A DNA stretch of 64,000 nucleotides from Caballeronia megalochromosomata (lineage in GTDB: Bacteria; Pseudomonadota; Gammaproteobacteria; Burkholderiales; Burkholderiaceae), in the NCBI GenBank assembly GCA_001580565.1, contig LRBF01000222.1, forward strand, positions 1 through 64,000, read 5' to 3'. The notes under the pieces were generated by a model, which searched no databases, had not been told where the DNA came from, and saw only the letters and a list, made by a program, of their open reading frames with translations. Numbering within the stretch: the stretch's first letter is position 1; every line of letters starts with the position of its first letter. Below, piece after piece: positions 20,601-29,842 of this stretch. The translations under genes were made by a program, and so were the position numbers.

Positions 20601-20780
20601 GTGCAATGCAACATTTCTTGCGAGGAAAATTGGTAGTTTTTCTACAGAATTACCGATTTGGCTCGGCGAGAAAACGGGGACGGGCCGGAAACGCCCACGC
20701 GGCGGACTTTCGGCTTCAAGTCTAACGAGGGCGCGACACGGCGCCGCAGAACGCGGTGTCGCGGGAATGTGACAGCGGAG

Positions 20781-21890
20781 TCAGTGCGTCGGCGAAGCGG
20801 CGCGATGGTGCGTATGACGGACGTGCTTTTTCGGCGCGGAGTCGGACTTGACGGCGCTGACCGGCTGCACCTCCGAGGCGTCGTCGGAGTCCTGCGACGT
20901 GCCGGACGTGCGGCGCATGCCGACGGTCGCGGAATCGGTATCGAAGAGCGAGGCGAGCGTCGCCTGCTGGTTGAGCATCAGTTGCTCCGTGCGGTCCTTC
21001 TGCAGCTTGCCGTCATGGCTCATGCGCAGCAGCACGGCCGTCTGCGTGATGCCTGTGGCCACCGTGACGAGCATCACACACACGATGATCGTCAGCATCG
21101 TCTTCATGCGGCGCGCGTGCGCCGCAGCGGACGTGCGCTGTTCGGCGAGCACCGCATAGAGCGCGTCAATGGTGTCCGCGAACGCCGTGGCGCGGGCGCG
21201 GTCGAGTTCGGGCGCGGCGGCATCGCCGGCGCTGACCTGCGCGAGCGGCCCGGCGATATTGCGCTCCCCGCGATCACTTCGATCACGCGCGATCAGTGCG
21301 GAAGCAAGCGCGGCCGGTGACGGCGCGGCGCTTTCCGGGGCGATGCACGTGCTGATGCTCGCCGACCGCGTCGCCGCAGCGGCCATCGCGCCGGTTTTCC
21401 CGGCCGGCCGGGTCTCGTCGGGCTGCGGCGCGTCGACGTGGGGCGAATCGTCCGGAAACAGGCCTTGCACCGTGGCGACGGGCGTCACCGACGCCACGCT
21501 CCCGCGCGCCGCGCGTTTCGCGACGGCGGAATCGGCCGCGTTACCGCCCGGCGATGCCGTCGCGCCGTTCGATTGCACCGCCGCGAGAAACACCTCCGGC
21601 AACTCGAAACCTTCGAAAGTGCCCTGGCGGATATCGGCGTTCATCGCCTGAAGATGCGCACGTTCGGCGTCTTCGGCGAACAGGTCGAGCGTTTCGCCGC
21701 CGCGCGCGCCTTCGCTCAACTGGGCGAGACGCTGCGCCGAGCGCGCGGCGCGGGCGAGCTTCCGTTCGGTATCGGCACTGATGTGCGTGGCCTGCGGTTC
21801 ATGCGTTGGCGTTGCGCGCCGGCGGCGGGACGATGCGACGAAGTCGCGCCGGAGCGCGTCAGGATCTCTCTTTACTGCGGAATCTGGCAT
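20781..21890 (-). CDS. single-pass membrane protein of unknown function
   Basis: 369 aa. A long polar, Ala-rich, probably disordered N-terminal part (about 1-260) is followed by one membrane helix (TMLTIIVCVMLVTVATGITQ, about residues 265-285). A short C-terminal part ends in a His/Lys-rich tail (KKHVRHTHHRAASPTH). No known domain. Codon use matches neighbours, so the frame looks real. It may anchor a cytoplasmic assembly; no partner is evident. Confidence 0.65.
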   Translation of the reverse strand: MPDSAVKRDPDALRRDFVASSRRRRATPTHEPQATHISADTERKLARAARSAQRLAQLSEGARGGETLDLFAEDAERAHLQAMNADIRQGTFEGFELPEVFLAAVQSNGATASPGGNAADSAVAKRAARGSVASVTPVATVQGLFPDDSPHVDAPQPDETRPAGKTGAMAAAATRSASISTCIAPESAAPSPAALASALIARDRSDRGERNIAGPLAQVSAGDAAAPELDRARATAFADTIDALYAVLAEQRTSAAAHARRMKTMLTIIVCVMLVTVATGITQTAVLLRMSHDGKLQKDRTEQLMLNQQATLASLFDTDSATVGMRRTSGTSQDSDDASEVQPVSAVKSDSAPKKHVRHTHHRAASPTH

Positions 21891-22012
21891 AGGTCGAAAG
21901 GAGGGCCGCTACGGCCGGTGCCGCGCAAGGCACGCCGGCGCTTGAGCGTTTATTTTCGAGAGGCCGCATTGTCGCATGGCCGGGTGCGCAAACCGGCATC
22001 CAGGCTGCGATT

Positions 22013-22696
22013 TCAGGTCGCATCGTCCTCGCGAAACTCGCGCACGACGTCGAGTTGTCGCAAACGTTCGCATATCGCCTGATATTCCAGCGCCGAGGCG
22101 CGCGACAACTCCACGCGCACCTCGTCCAGATCGGGCGAATCGTCACTCTGCTGCACGACGAACTGCTTCACGCGCACGCTGCCGGGCCCGAGCGCTTCGT
22201 GCAGCGCGTGAAAACTGAGCGAGCCGCGATCGACGAGCATCGTCAGCTGGCGGCGCTGCTTCACGCTGATGAAGCGGCGTTCGAGCGGCTTGATCCCCGC
22301 CAGAATGACGAGGATGATCGCCGTCGCCGCGATCGACGCCGTGTAGAGGCCACCGCCGACCGCAAGTCCGATCGCCGCGACCGACCAGAGGCTCGCGGCC
22401 GTCGTCAGGCCGCGGACGATCTCGCCGCGCAGCAGAATCGAGCCCGCGCCGAGAAAGCCGATGCCCGACACGACCTGCGCCGCGACCCGCGACGGATCGA
22501 GCACGACGTGATCGTACTTCAGCGCATCCGCGAAGCCGTACGCCGACACGATCATGATGAGCGCCGAGCCGACACACACGAGCATGTGCGTGCGCAGCCC
22601 GGCGGCCCACGAGAGCCGCTCGCGCTCGAAGCCGATCACGCTGCCGAGCGCCGCGGCCATCACGAGCCGCGACACCAGTTCCATATTTCCCAACAT
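22013..22696 (-). CDS. MgtC/SapB family membrane protein
   Basis: 227 aa. The N-terminal half is the hydrophobic MgtC domain with family motifs GFERERLSWAAGLRTHMLV and VVSGIGFLGAGSILLR. The C-terminal half is soluble and ACT-like (RQLTMLVDRGSLSF to DVVREFRE). MgtC proteins affect Mg2+ homeostasis and intramacrophage survival in other bacteria. M1 and M5 (GNMELVSR) are both plausible starts. It is divergent from the AGE epimerase. Confidence 0.88.
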   Translation of the reverse strand: MLGNMELVSRLVMAAALGSVIGFERERLSWAAGLRTHMLVCVGSALIMIVSAYGFADALKYDHVVLDPSRVAAQVVSGIGFLGAGSILLRGEIVRGLTTAASLWSVAAIGLAVGGGLYTASIAATAIILVILAGIKPLERRFISVKQRRQLTMLVDRGSLSFHALHEALGPGSVRVKQFVVQQSDDSPDLDEVRVELSRASALEYQAICERLRQLDVVREFREDDAT

Positions 22697-22820
22697 GTTT
22701 TAGCCTCCGTGTCGGTGAGTTGCCCGAAGACGCGGCGCGCTGCGGGCCGGTTTTGCTATCCTTTCCCGTTGCGTGTGCCTCGCAAGGCTGCGCGCCCCTC
22801 GGACCCATAAGAGTCTTCGT

Positions 22821-23933
22821 ATGCAGGATCAGCCATCCAACGCTTCGTCGCCCATGCAAACGACGAACCCGGAATCCGCCGCGCCATTGCGCGCGCACTA
22901 CACGAACATCGTGCTGCCCATCTGGCGCGGGCCGGGGTTCAACGCGACGCTCGGCCTGGCGTACGAGGCCGTCTCGCCTGGCGATCACGCGCCGCTGCCG
23001 GTCAAGCGCTATCGCGCGATGGCCTGTGCGCGCCAGCTGTTCGCCTTTTCGGAAGCCGGCGATCTCGCACACGCCGCGACGCTTTTCGAATCGCTACGGC
23101 ACTATTTTCAGGACAAACGGAACGGCGGATGGTTCTACAGCGTCGATGCAAGCGGCGCGCCGCTCGAACGCCAGAAGGATCTCTACACGCACGCGTTCGT
23201 CGTTTTCGCGTGCGCGCACTATGCGAAGAAAAGCGGCTCGGCCGACGCCTTCGCGCTGCTCGATGAAACGTCGCGGCTCATCGAGGCGCGCTTTTCGAGC
23301 GGCGGCGATCTGCTGAACGCGGTGCTGGCGGAGGATTTCGGCGCGACGATCGAAACGCCGCTGCAGAATCCGCTGATGCATCTCGCCGAAGCATGGCTCG
23401 CCGCACGCGAAGCCACCGGCGACGCCACTTACGACAGGCGTCTCGCGCTGCTCGCGCAGTCCGTCGCGGATGCGTTCGTGCACGAACCGAGCGGTTCGAT
23501 CGCCGAATTGCCGATGGGGACGGCGGGCAACCGGCTGGAGCCGGGCCATCAGTTCGAATGGTATTTCCTCGCGCTGGGCAGCGGACACGCCGCTTTCGAG
23601 GCGGCGGGGCTCAACGAAAGGCTCGTGCGCGCGTTCGATTTCGCAGAGCGGCACGGCGTGGACAAGGCAACGGGCGGCGTGCATGCCGCCATCGACGAAG
23701 CCGGCCGCGTGATCGACGGCACGCAGCGCATCTGGGCGCAGACGGAATATCTGCGCGCGCTGGCCACGCGCGGCGATGCCGTCGGTGCGCAAATCGAGCG
23801 GTTCCGCGCGCGCTTCCTGCATGAAAGCGGCTGGGTCGAATGCCGCTCGGCGCAAGGCGAGATCACCCGCGCCGAAATGCCGTCGACCACGCCGTATCAC
23901 CTCGCGACGTCGTACGCGGCGCTGCCCGTCTGA
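22821..23933 (+). CDS. AGE family epimerase/isomerase
   Basis: 370 aa, the length of N-acylglucosamine 2-epimerase/mannose isomerase proteins (an alpha6/alpha6 barrel). Conserved blocks include KDLYTHAFVVFACAHYA, NPLMHLAEAWLA, LEPGHQFEWYFLAL and IWAQTEYLRALA; the His residues in TPLQNPLMH, GHQFEW and YHLATSY are family active-site positions. I used the ATG at 22821; a second ATG 12 codons later is possible. Substrate unknown, likely mannose/fructose or a cellobiose-type sugar. Confidence 0.85.
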   Translation: MQDQPSNASSPMQTTNPESAAPLRAHYTNIVLPIWRGPGFNATLGLAYEAVSPGDHAPLPVKRYRAMACARQLFAFSEAGDLAHAATLFESLRHYFQDKRNGGWFYSVDASGAPLERQKDLYTHAFVVFACAHYAKKSGSADAFALLDETSRLIEARFSSGGDLLNAVLAEDFGATIETPLQNPLMHLAEAWLAAREATGDATYDRRLALLAQSVADAFVHEPSGSIAELPMGTAGNRLEPGHQFEWYFLALGSGHAAFEAAGLNERLVRAFDFAERHGVDKATGGVHAAIDEAGRVIDGTQRIWAQTEYLRALATRGDAVGAQIERFRARFLHESGWVECRSAQGEITRAEMPSTTPYHLATSYAALPV

Positions 23934-23939
23934 GCAGAC

Positions 23940-25481
23940 TCAGGCGAGCTGGAACACCGAAACCGCCGCTTTCAGTTGCCGCGTCTGTTCATGCAGCGAC
24001 GACGCGGCCGCCGCAGCCTGTTCGACGAGCGCCGCGTTCTGCTGGGTCATCTCGTCCATCTGCGTGACGGCCTGATTGACCTGCTCGATGCCCACGCTCT
24101 GTTCGAGCGACGACGCGCTGATCTCCGCCATCATCTGCGTGACGCGTGAAATCGACGCCGACACTTCGCGCATCGCCTGACCCGCGCGCTCGACGAGCAC
24201 GGAGCCGTCGCTCACCTGCGCGACCGATTCGCCGATCAGCTCCTTGATCTCCTTCGCCGATTGCGCCGAGCGCTGCGCGAGGCCGCGCACTTCGCCCGCC
24301 ACGACCGCGAAGCCGCGTCCTTGCTCGCCCGCGCGCGCCGCCTCGACGGCCGCGTTCAGCGCGAGAATGTTGGTCTGGAAGGCGATACCGTCGATCACCG
24401 AGATGATTTCCGCGATCTTGTCCGAACTCGATGCGATGCCGCGCATCTTCTCGACGACATCGTCCACCACGCTCGACCCGCGCGACGTTGCGTTGAGCGC
24501 TTCGCCCGCGAGCGTGTTCGCTTCGCGCGCGTGCTCCGCGTTCTGACGCACCGTGGCGGTCAGCTCTTCCATGCTCGACGCGGTTTCTTCGAGCGAAGCG
24601 GCCTGATTCTCCGTGCGCGCGGACAGATCCGCGTTGCCGCTCGCAATTTCATCGGCGCCGAGATTGATGGAATCGGACGTCTCGCGCACGGTCTTCACGG
24701 TGCTCGCGACGCTCGCCTGCATGGTCGCGAGTCCCGCGAAAAGGCGGCCGATCTCGTTCGTGCCGCGCTCCTCGATGCGCTCATCCAGACGCCCCTTCGA
24801 GATGCGCTCGAAATGACGGCCCGCTTCCTCCAGCGGCTGAATCACGCCACGGCGCAGCGCGACGTGCACGAGCGCGATGCCCGCGACGAGCGCCGCCAGA
24901 ATCACGATGCCCACCGCGCGGAACCACGCATAACGCGTGTCGATGGACGAGAGATAACCGCGACCCGCCGCATCGCCGAAATTGACGAAATTCTGCTGTT
25001 CCGCGAGATAGCGGTCCTGGAAACCCTGCGTCGGCTGATCCAGAAACGCCTGGATGTTGCCCGCGTCGAGATACTGGACGAGTTCGCTCAACGCCTTCGC
25101 GTATTCGGCATATTTCGCCTGCAGCGCGCGCGTGCGCGCCGCGTTTTCCTCGCCGGTCTTCGGCGCGTTCAGGAACGCCGTGAACGACTTGTCCGCCGCG
25201 GCGATCTGCTCGCGGGCGTGCTGGACGATCTCCGTCGGCTCGGTGCCGCCGCGCACCATGCGCGTGCCCGCGCGCGAGAGGTTGATGCGCGCATCCATCA
25301 GATGCTGCGTGGTCTCGTTGACCGCGTTGACCTGCTTGAGGGCGATGTCGGACAGGCTGCCGACGTCGTCATGCGTGCGCGCGAGGGACCAGAATCCGAG
25401 CCCTTCGGTCACCAGTTGAAAGAGACAGAAAACCACCAGCACTGCGAGCAAACCCGATGAAACCTTGATCTTTCCGAACAT
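23940..25481 (-). CDS. methyl-accepting chemotaxis protein
   Basis: 513 aa. TM1 lies near the N-terminus ([20 protein letters not shown]). A periplasmic four-helix-bundle sensor of about 150 residues follows, then TM2 ([20 protein letters not shown]), HAMP and the signalling domain. The invariant hairpin tip is present ([20 protein letters not shown]) and methylation-helix sequences flank it. I prefer the ATG at 25481 ([10 protein letters not shown]); a GTG three codons upstream is possible. The ligand cannot be inferred. It is convergent with the AGE epimerase. Confidence 0.93.
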   Translation of the reverse strand: MFGKIKVSSGLLAVLVVFCLFQLVTEGLGFWSLARTHDDVGSLSDIALKQVNAVNETTQHLMDARINLSRAGTRMVRGGTEPTEIVQHAREQIAAADKSFTAFLNAPKTGEENAARTRALQAKYAEYAKALSELVQYLDAGNIQAFLDQPTQGFQDRYLAEQQNFVNFGDAAGRGYLSSIDTRYAWFRAVGIVILAALVAGIALVHVALRRGVIQPLEEAGRHFERISKGRLDERIEERGTNEIGRLFAGLATMQASVASTVKTVRETSDSINLGADEIASGNADLSARTENQAASLEETASSMEELTATVRQNAEHAREANTLAGEALNATSRGSSVVDDVVEKMRGIASSSDKIAEIISVIDGIAFQTNILALNAAVEAARAGEQGRGFAVVAGEVRGLAQRSAQSAKEIKELIGESVAQVSDGSVLVERAGQAMREVSASISRVTQMMAEISASSLEQSVGIEQVNQAVTQMDEMTQQNAALVEQAAAAASSLHEQTRQLKAAVSVFQLA

Positions 25482-25730
25482 CTCTTGCACCCACGCTTTC
25501 CGAAATTAGGCCCGCCAATGCGGGATAAGTGCGGGTTTACGGCAATCGGCCCGGAAAGCTTGAATCGTTTGCCGCGAGGCGGTGTCTACGCTGGTGCAGG
25601 GAATCGAAGGAGCGCGCATGCCGCCCGAAACGCACCATTGCACAATTTTTGCGTCACTTCCTTGCAGTGCGCGCGAACGCTATCTATTGTCTTTGCAGGA
25701 CGGCACCGAACCCACCCAAGGAGTGTCCGA

Positions 25731-26171
25731 ATGGCCGAAATAGTCGATATCGCGCGCGGTGCGCTGAATGCGCAACCGTTCAGCGCCTTGCTCGGAACCA
25801 AGCTGATGCAGGTCGATTCAGCGAGTCTCACGCTGTGTCTGACGATCAGGGACGAGCTCAGGCAACAACACGGCTTCGTGCACGGCGGGGTGGTCAGTTA
25901 TCTCGTGGACAATGCACTGACCTTCGCGGGCGCGCTGCGGCTCGGCCCGAAGGTCGTCACCGGCGAATACAAGATCAACTATCTGCGCCCGGCCGTCTCC
26001 GGCACGCTGATGGCCCGCGCGCGCGTGGTGCATGCGGGCATGACGCAGGCGACCTGCCAGTGCGACGTCTTCGTCACCGATGGCGGCGCCGAGCGGCTCG
26101 TCGCGGTTGCGCAGGGCACGATCACGCGCATCGGCGAGGGCGTCGCCACCGAGCCGGTTTTCCACGCCTGA
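25731..26171 (+). CDS. PaaI-type hotdog-fold thioesterase
   Basis: 146 aa. The hotdog motif QHGFVHGGVVSYLVDNALTF carries the catalytic-site HGG sequence and is followed by EYKINYLRPAVSG. AAGGAG lies 7 nt before the ATG and fixes the start. It hydrolyses an acyl-CoA of unknown type. A bidirectional terminator follows. Confidence 0.87.
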   Translation: MAEIVDIARGALNAQPFSALLGTKLMQVDSASLTLCLTIRDELRQQHGFVHGGVVSYLVDNALTFAGALRLGPKVVTGEYKINYLRPAVSGTLMARARVVHAGMTQATCQCDVFVTDGGAERLVAVAQGTITRIGEGVATEPVFHA

Positions 26172-26195
26172 TTCTTCAAACTCCGTCCTTGAAGC

Positions 26196-26223
26196 AAAAA
26201 ACCTCGCCACGGCGAGGTTTTTT
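26196..26223. terminator. bidirectional intrinsic terminator
   Basis: An A6 run, cctcgcc, a 2-nt loop, ggcgagg and a T6 run form a symmetric hairpin between the convergent thioesterase gene and the sugar operon. It works in both directions. Confidence 0.9.
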
Positions 26224-26243
26224 GTTGGCTGCGCGCGTGCGCG

Positions 26244-27092
26244 TTACTGCGCCGCGACGGTCTTCTGCGTCTGCTCGCCGAGGCCCTGAATGCCGAGGCG
26301 CATCGTCTGGCCGGCCTTCAGATACACCGCGTTCGGCTTCACGCCCATGCCGACGCCCGGCGGCGTGCCCGTCGAAATGACGTCGCCCGGCTGCAGGCTC
26401 ATCACCTTCGACAGATACGCGACCAGTTGCGCAACCGTGAAGACCATCGTCTTCGTGTTGCCGTTCTGATAGCGCTTGCCGTCGACTTCCAGCCACAGAT
26501 CGAGCTTCTGCGGATCGGCGACTTCGTCCTTCGTGACGAGCCACGGACCGATCGGGCCGAACGTGTCGAAGCCCTTGCCCTTGTCCCATTGCGTACCGTG
26601 CTCGAGCTGCCACTCGCGCTCGGAGACGTCGTTGATCACGCAGTAGCCCGCGACGTAATCGAGCGCGTTCGCTTCGTCGACGTACTTCGCTTCCTTGCCG
26701 ATCACCACGCCCAGCTCGACTTCCCAGTCGGTCTTGACCGAGTTGCGCGGAATTTCCACGTCGTCGTCCGGGCCGTTGATCGCGCTCGTCCACTTGTTGA
26801 AAAGGACCGGTTCGGTCGGCACCGGCAGATTCGACTCGGCCGCGTGATCGGCATAGTTCAGGCCGATGCACACGAACTTGCCGACACGGCCGACGCACGG
26901 CCCGATGCGCGGTTTGCCGTCGACGACGGGCAGCGACGCGATATCGGTTGCGCGCAGTTTCGCCAGGCCCGCTTCGGTCAGCGTCGCGCCGGCGATGTCA
27001 TCGACGACCTTCGACAGGTCGCGAATCTGGCCCTCGGCGTCCAGCAGACCCGGTTTTTCCTGACCCTTGGGGCCGTAACGAAGCAGCTTCAT
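26244..27092 (-). CDS. fumarylacetoacetate hydrolase family: probable 2,4-diketo-3-deoxy-L-fuconate hydrolase
   Basis: 282 aa. FAH fold with metal-binding acidic residues in KTDWEVELGVVIG and the core GKFVCIGLNYADHAAE and GDVISTGTPPGVGMG. By operon logic it cleaves 2,4-diketo-3-deoxy-L-fuconate to pyruvate and L-lactate, the last step of the oxidative L-fucose route. Similar proteins are often labelled ureidoglycolate lyase, which the context does not support. The ATG at 27092 has AGGAGGATC upstream. Last gene of the sugar operon, before a terminator. Confidence 0.82.
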   Translation of the reverse strand: MKLLRYGPKGQEKPGLLDAEGQIRDLSKVVDDIAGATLTEAGLAKLRATDIASLPVVDGKPRIGPCVGRVGKFVCIGLNYADHAAESNLPVPTEPVLFNKWTSAINGPDDDVEIPRNSVKTDWEVELGVVIGKEAKYVDEANALDYVAGYCVINDVSEREWQLEHGTQWDKGKGFDTFGPIGPWLVTKDEVADPQKLDLWLEVDGKRYQNGNTKTMVFTVAQLVAYLSKVMSLQPGDVISTGTPPGVGMGVKPNAVYLKAGQTMRLGIQGLGEQTQKTVAAQ

Positions 27093-27133
27093 CTGGTGTG
27101 ATCCTCCTGGTTCGGAAAAAGAATGCGGGTTGG

Positions 27134-27877
27134 TCAGTTCGACCAGCCGCCATCGATGATATGAATCTGGCCCGTGGTGAACGACGACTCGTCCGACCCG
27201 AGATAGAGCGCGAGCGCCGCGATCTCCTCGGCACGGCCGACGCGCCCCATCGGCTGGCGCGCGACGAACGCCGCCTGAATCTGCTCGACGGTCGCGCCCT
27301 GCGCCTGCGCCTGCTCCGCGATGCGGTCCTTCAGCGACGGTGATTCCACCGTGCCGGGGCAGATCGCGTTGCAGCGGACGCCGCGCGTGACGAAATCGGC
27401 GGCGACGGACTTCGTGAGCCCGATCACGGCCGCCTTCGACGCACCATACACGAAACGGTTCGGCACGCCCTTCACGCTCGACGCCGCCGACGACATGTTG
27501 ATGATCGAGCCGCCGCCCTTTTCCAGCATCTTCGGCAGGAAAGCGCGAATCGTACGATACATCGCCTTGGCGTTCAGGTCGAAGGCGAAATCCCAGTCGT
27601 CTTCGCTCGCTTCGAGAATCGAGCCGGCGTGCACGAAGCCCGCGCAATTGAAAAGCACGTCGATCGCGCCGACTTCATCGGCCAGCGCGTTGATCGCCTG
27701 CGCGTCGCGCACGTCGAGCCTGTGCACCTCGAACGACTTCCCTTCGAGCGATTCCGTGCGGATGTCGGTGGCGATTACGCGCGCGCCCTGCGCCGCGAAA
27801 AGCTCGGCCGTCGCGAGACCGATGCCTTGTCCCGCCGCCGTGATCAGCGCCGTCTTGCCTGCCAGTCTTTGTACCAT
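27134..27877 (-). CDS. SDR oxidoreductase, probable 2-keto-3-deoxy-L-fuconate dehydrogenase
   Basis: 247 aa classical short-chain dehydrogenase. The cofactor motif is TAAGQGIGLA, with NCAG, Ser in NMSSAASSVKG and the catalytic Y-x3-K in YGASKAAV. It likely oxidises the 2-keto-3-deoxy sugar acid at C4 with NAD+, making the substrate for the FAH-family hydrolase 41 bp downstream. Confidence 0.85.
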   Translation of the reverse strand: MVQRLAGKTALITAAGQGIGLATAELFAAQGARVIATDIRTESLEGKSFEVHRLDVRDAQAINALADEVGAIDVLFNCAGFVHAGSILEASEDDWDFAFDLNAKAMYRTIRAFLPKMLEKGGGSIINMSSAASSVKGVPNRFVYGASKAAVIGLTKSVAADFVTRGVRCNAICPGTVESPSLKDRIAEQAQAQGATVEQIQAAFVARQPMGRVGRAEEIAALALYLGSDESSFTTGQIHIIDGGWSN

Positions 27878-27929
27878 CTACTGCTCCAGTCGGAAGTGTT
27901 TTTGAGACATGCCCGGTATAGCAGCCGCT

Positions 27930-28763
27930 TCAGAGGCGATAGAACGCACGGGCGTTCGCGCCGAAAATCGCGGCCTGGCTGGTTTTTTCGAGATGCGACG
28001 TGAGGTTTTGCGCCGTGCTGTGCCAGGCAGTGTAACTGCCGTTCATGTCGAGCACGGGCCAGTCGCTGCCCCACATCAGGCGCTCGGGACCGAAATGTTC
28101 GAGAAGATGCGCGACGTAGGGTTTCAACGTTTCGTCGGTCCAGTTTTCTTTCGCTTCGGTCGCAAGGCCGGAAAGCTTGCAATGCAGTCTCTGCGGCAGT
28201 GCCGCGAGTTGCGCGATGCCATCGGCCCAGGGCTGCCAGCTTTCGATGCCATCGCGGATCGGCGGCTTCGCGCCATGATCGATCACCACGCGCAAGCCCG
28301 GATACCGCTCCACGAATGTGATCAGCGACGGCACATGCCGCGCGAAGATCAACGCATCGAAGGCGAGATCGAGGTCGATGAGGCGCTCGATCGCGTCCGG
28401 GCGCGGCGCGTGTGCGATCCACGTATCGTCGGGCAAGTCCTGAAGCATCGGACGCACGGCCTTGAACTTCGGCTCGCGCGCGAGTTCGTCGATGATCGTC
28501 GCTGCATCGGGCGAATCGAGCGGCACCCAGCCGACGACGCCCGCGATTGAGTCGTCGCTGCGCGCGAGGTCGAGCAGATAGCGCGTTTCGTCGACGGTCG
28601 GCGCGGCCTGAACGACGACCGTTCGCTGAACGCCGACCGCGTTGCGAAGCGGCGCGAGATCGTCGGAACCGAATACGCGATACAGCGGCTTCATGTCCGG
28701 CGTGAGCCAGCCATAGTCGCCGCGCGCGGGATCCCAGTAATGCTGATGCGCATCGATATTCAT
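27930..28763 (-). CDS. amidohydrolase family, probable L-fucono-lactonase
   Basis: 277 aa, COG3618-type metal-dependent hydrolase. Metal ligands include the N-terminal HQH (MNIDAHQHYWDP), a central His in LRVVIDHGAKPP and the Asp in MWGSDWPV. It opens the sugar lactone made by the aldose dehydrogenase. The start at 28763 overlaps the upstream stop by ATGA, which supports it. Confidence 0.87.
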   Translation of the reverse strand: MNIDAHQHYWDPARGDYGWLTPDMKPLYRVFGSDDLAPLRNAVGVQRTVVVQAAPTVDETRYLLDLARSDDSIAGVVGWVPLDSPDAATIIDELAREPKFKAVRPMLQDLPDDTWIAHAPRPDAIERLIDLDLAFDALIFARHVPSLITFVERYPGLRVVIDHGAKPPIRDGIESWQPWADGIAQLAALPQRLHCKLSGLATEAKENWTDETLKPYVAHLLEHFGPERLMWGSDWPVLDMNGSYTAWHSTAQNLTSHLEKTSQAAIFGANARAFYRL

Positions 28764-29809
28764 CGCGGCACCGGTGCGTTCGCGTGAAGCAGACCTTCGG
28801 CACGCAACGCGTCCCATAGCGCGGACGGAACCGGCGTCGCGAACGATGCCGCGTTCTCGCGCACTTCGTCCGGCGTGCGCGCGCCCATCAGCACCGTGGC
28901 CACGACTTTATGCGCATAAGGAAACTGGATGGCCGCGGCCGCCAGCGCGACGCCATGCGCACGGCATACGCGCTCCAGCTTGCCGACGCGCTCGACGATG
29001 TCCTTCGACGCATCGCCGTAATTGAACTTGAGATCGCCGTGCGCGTTGGCACCGAGACCGCGCGCGAGAATGCCCGAATTGAACGCGCCGCCGAGCAGGA
29101 TGCTCACGCCGCGCTTCTCGCATTCGGGCAATAAGTCGTCAAGCGTGTTCTGTTCGAGCAGCGTGTAGCGCCCCGCGAGCAACGCGCAGTCGATATCGAA
29201 TTCGGCCATTGCTTCCATCACAGCCGCGCCTTCGTTCACGCCGAGTCCTACCGCTTTCACGCCGCGCGACTGCTTCAACTCTTCGAGCGCGCGAAAGCCG
29301 CCTTCGTCGCTGAGCTGCTTCCAGTAATGCGCGCTCTTCTCGCCATGCGTGACGCGGCCGATGTCGTGAATCAGCACGATGTCGATATCGACCATGCCGA
29401 GGCGCATCTGGCTGTCTTCGAACGATCGGAGGATGCCGTCGTAGGTGTAGTCAAAGATCGCCTCGAAGGGCAGCGGCGCGGCCCAGCCTTCGCTGCCGTC
29501 ATAAACTGTCGTGCGCGGGACGAAGCGCCGGCCGACTTTGGTCGAGATTGCGAAGTCGGCGCGCGGATAGCGCCGCAAGGCATCGCCGAGACGATGCTCC
29601 GCTTTCGTGTGGCCATAATGCGGCGCCGTATCGAAGAAGCGGATGCCGGCTTGCCAGGCGGCATCGACGGTTGCGCGCGCCTCGTCTTCCGTCAGTTCGT
29701 GATACAGCCCGCCGAGCGGCGCGGTGCCGAGCGACAGCGCCGTGACGTCCAGCGCCGTGCGGCCAATTTTGCGTCGACGTGAAACTGCTTCTTGCGCTTC
29801 TGCGGTCAT
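28760..29809 (-). CDS. aldo/keto reductase, probable L-fucose (aldose) 1-dehydrogenase
   Basis: 349 aa. AKR fold with the catalytic Tyr in FDTAPHYGHTKAE and Lys in AISTKVGRRF; IVLIHDIGRVTHGE carries the active-site His. It is of the D-threo-aldose 1-dehydrogenase subgroup, which oxidises L-fucose and similar sugars at C1 to the lactone. I prefer the ATG at 29809 (GGGG 7 nt upstream) over a TTG two codons earlier. The coding sequence contains a parS-like palindrome at 28906-28921. Confidence 0.86.
   Translation of the reverse strand: MTAEAQEAVSRRRKIGRTALDVTALSLGTAPLGGLYHELTEDEARATVDAAWQAGIRFFDTAPHYGHTKAEHRLGDALRRYPRADFAISTKVGRRFVPRTTVYDGSEGWAAPLPFEAIFDYTYDGILRSFEDSQMRLGMVDIDIVLIHDIGRVTHGEKSAHYWKQLSDEGGFRALEELKQSRGVKAVGLGVNEGAAVMEAMAEFDIDCALLAGRYTLLEQNTLDDLLPECEKRGVSILLGGAFNSGILARGLGANAHGDLKFNYGDASKDIVERVGKLERVCRAHGVALAAAAIQFPYAHKVVATVLMGARTPDEVRENAASFATPVPSALWDALRAEGLLHANAPVPR
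28906..28921. repeat. parS-like palindrome inside a coding gene
   Basis: ctttatgcgcataagg keeps the perfect 12-bp core ttatgcgcataa shared with the sites around parAB. It lies inside the aldo/keto reductase gene, about 10 kb from parA. It may be a genuine outlying ParB site or a chance match. Confidence 0.45.
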
Positions 29810-29842
29810 CTGCAAACCCCAATGATTTTGAGATGGCGAAAC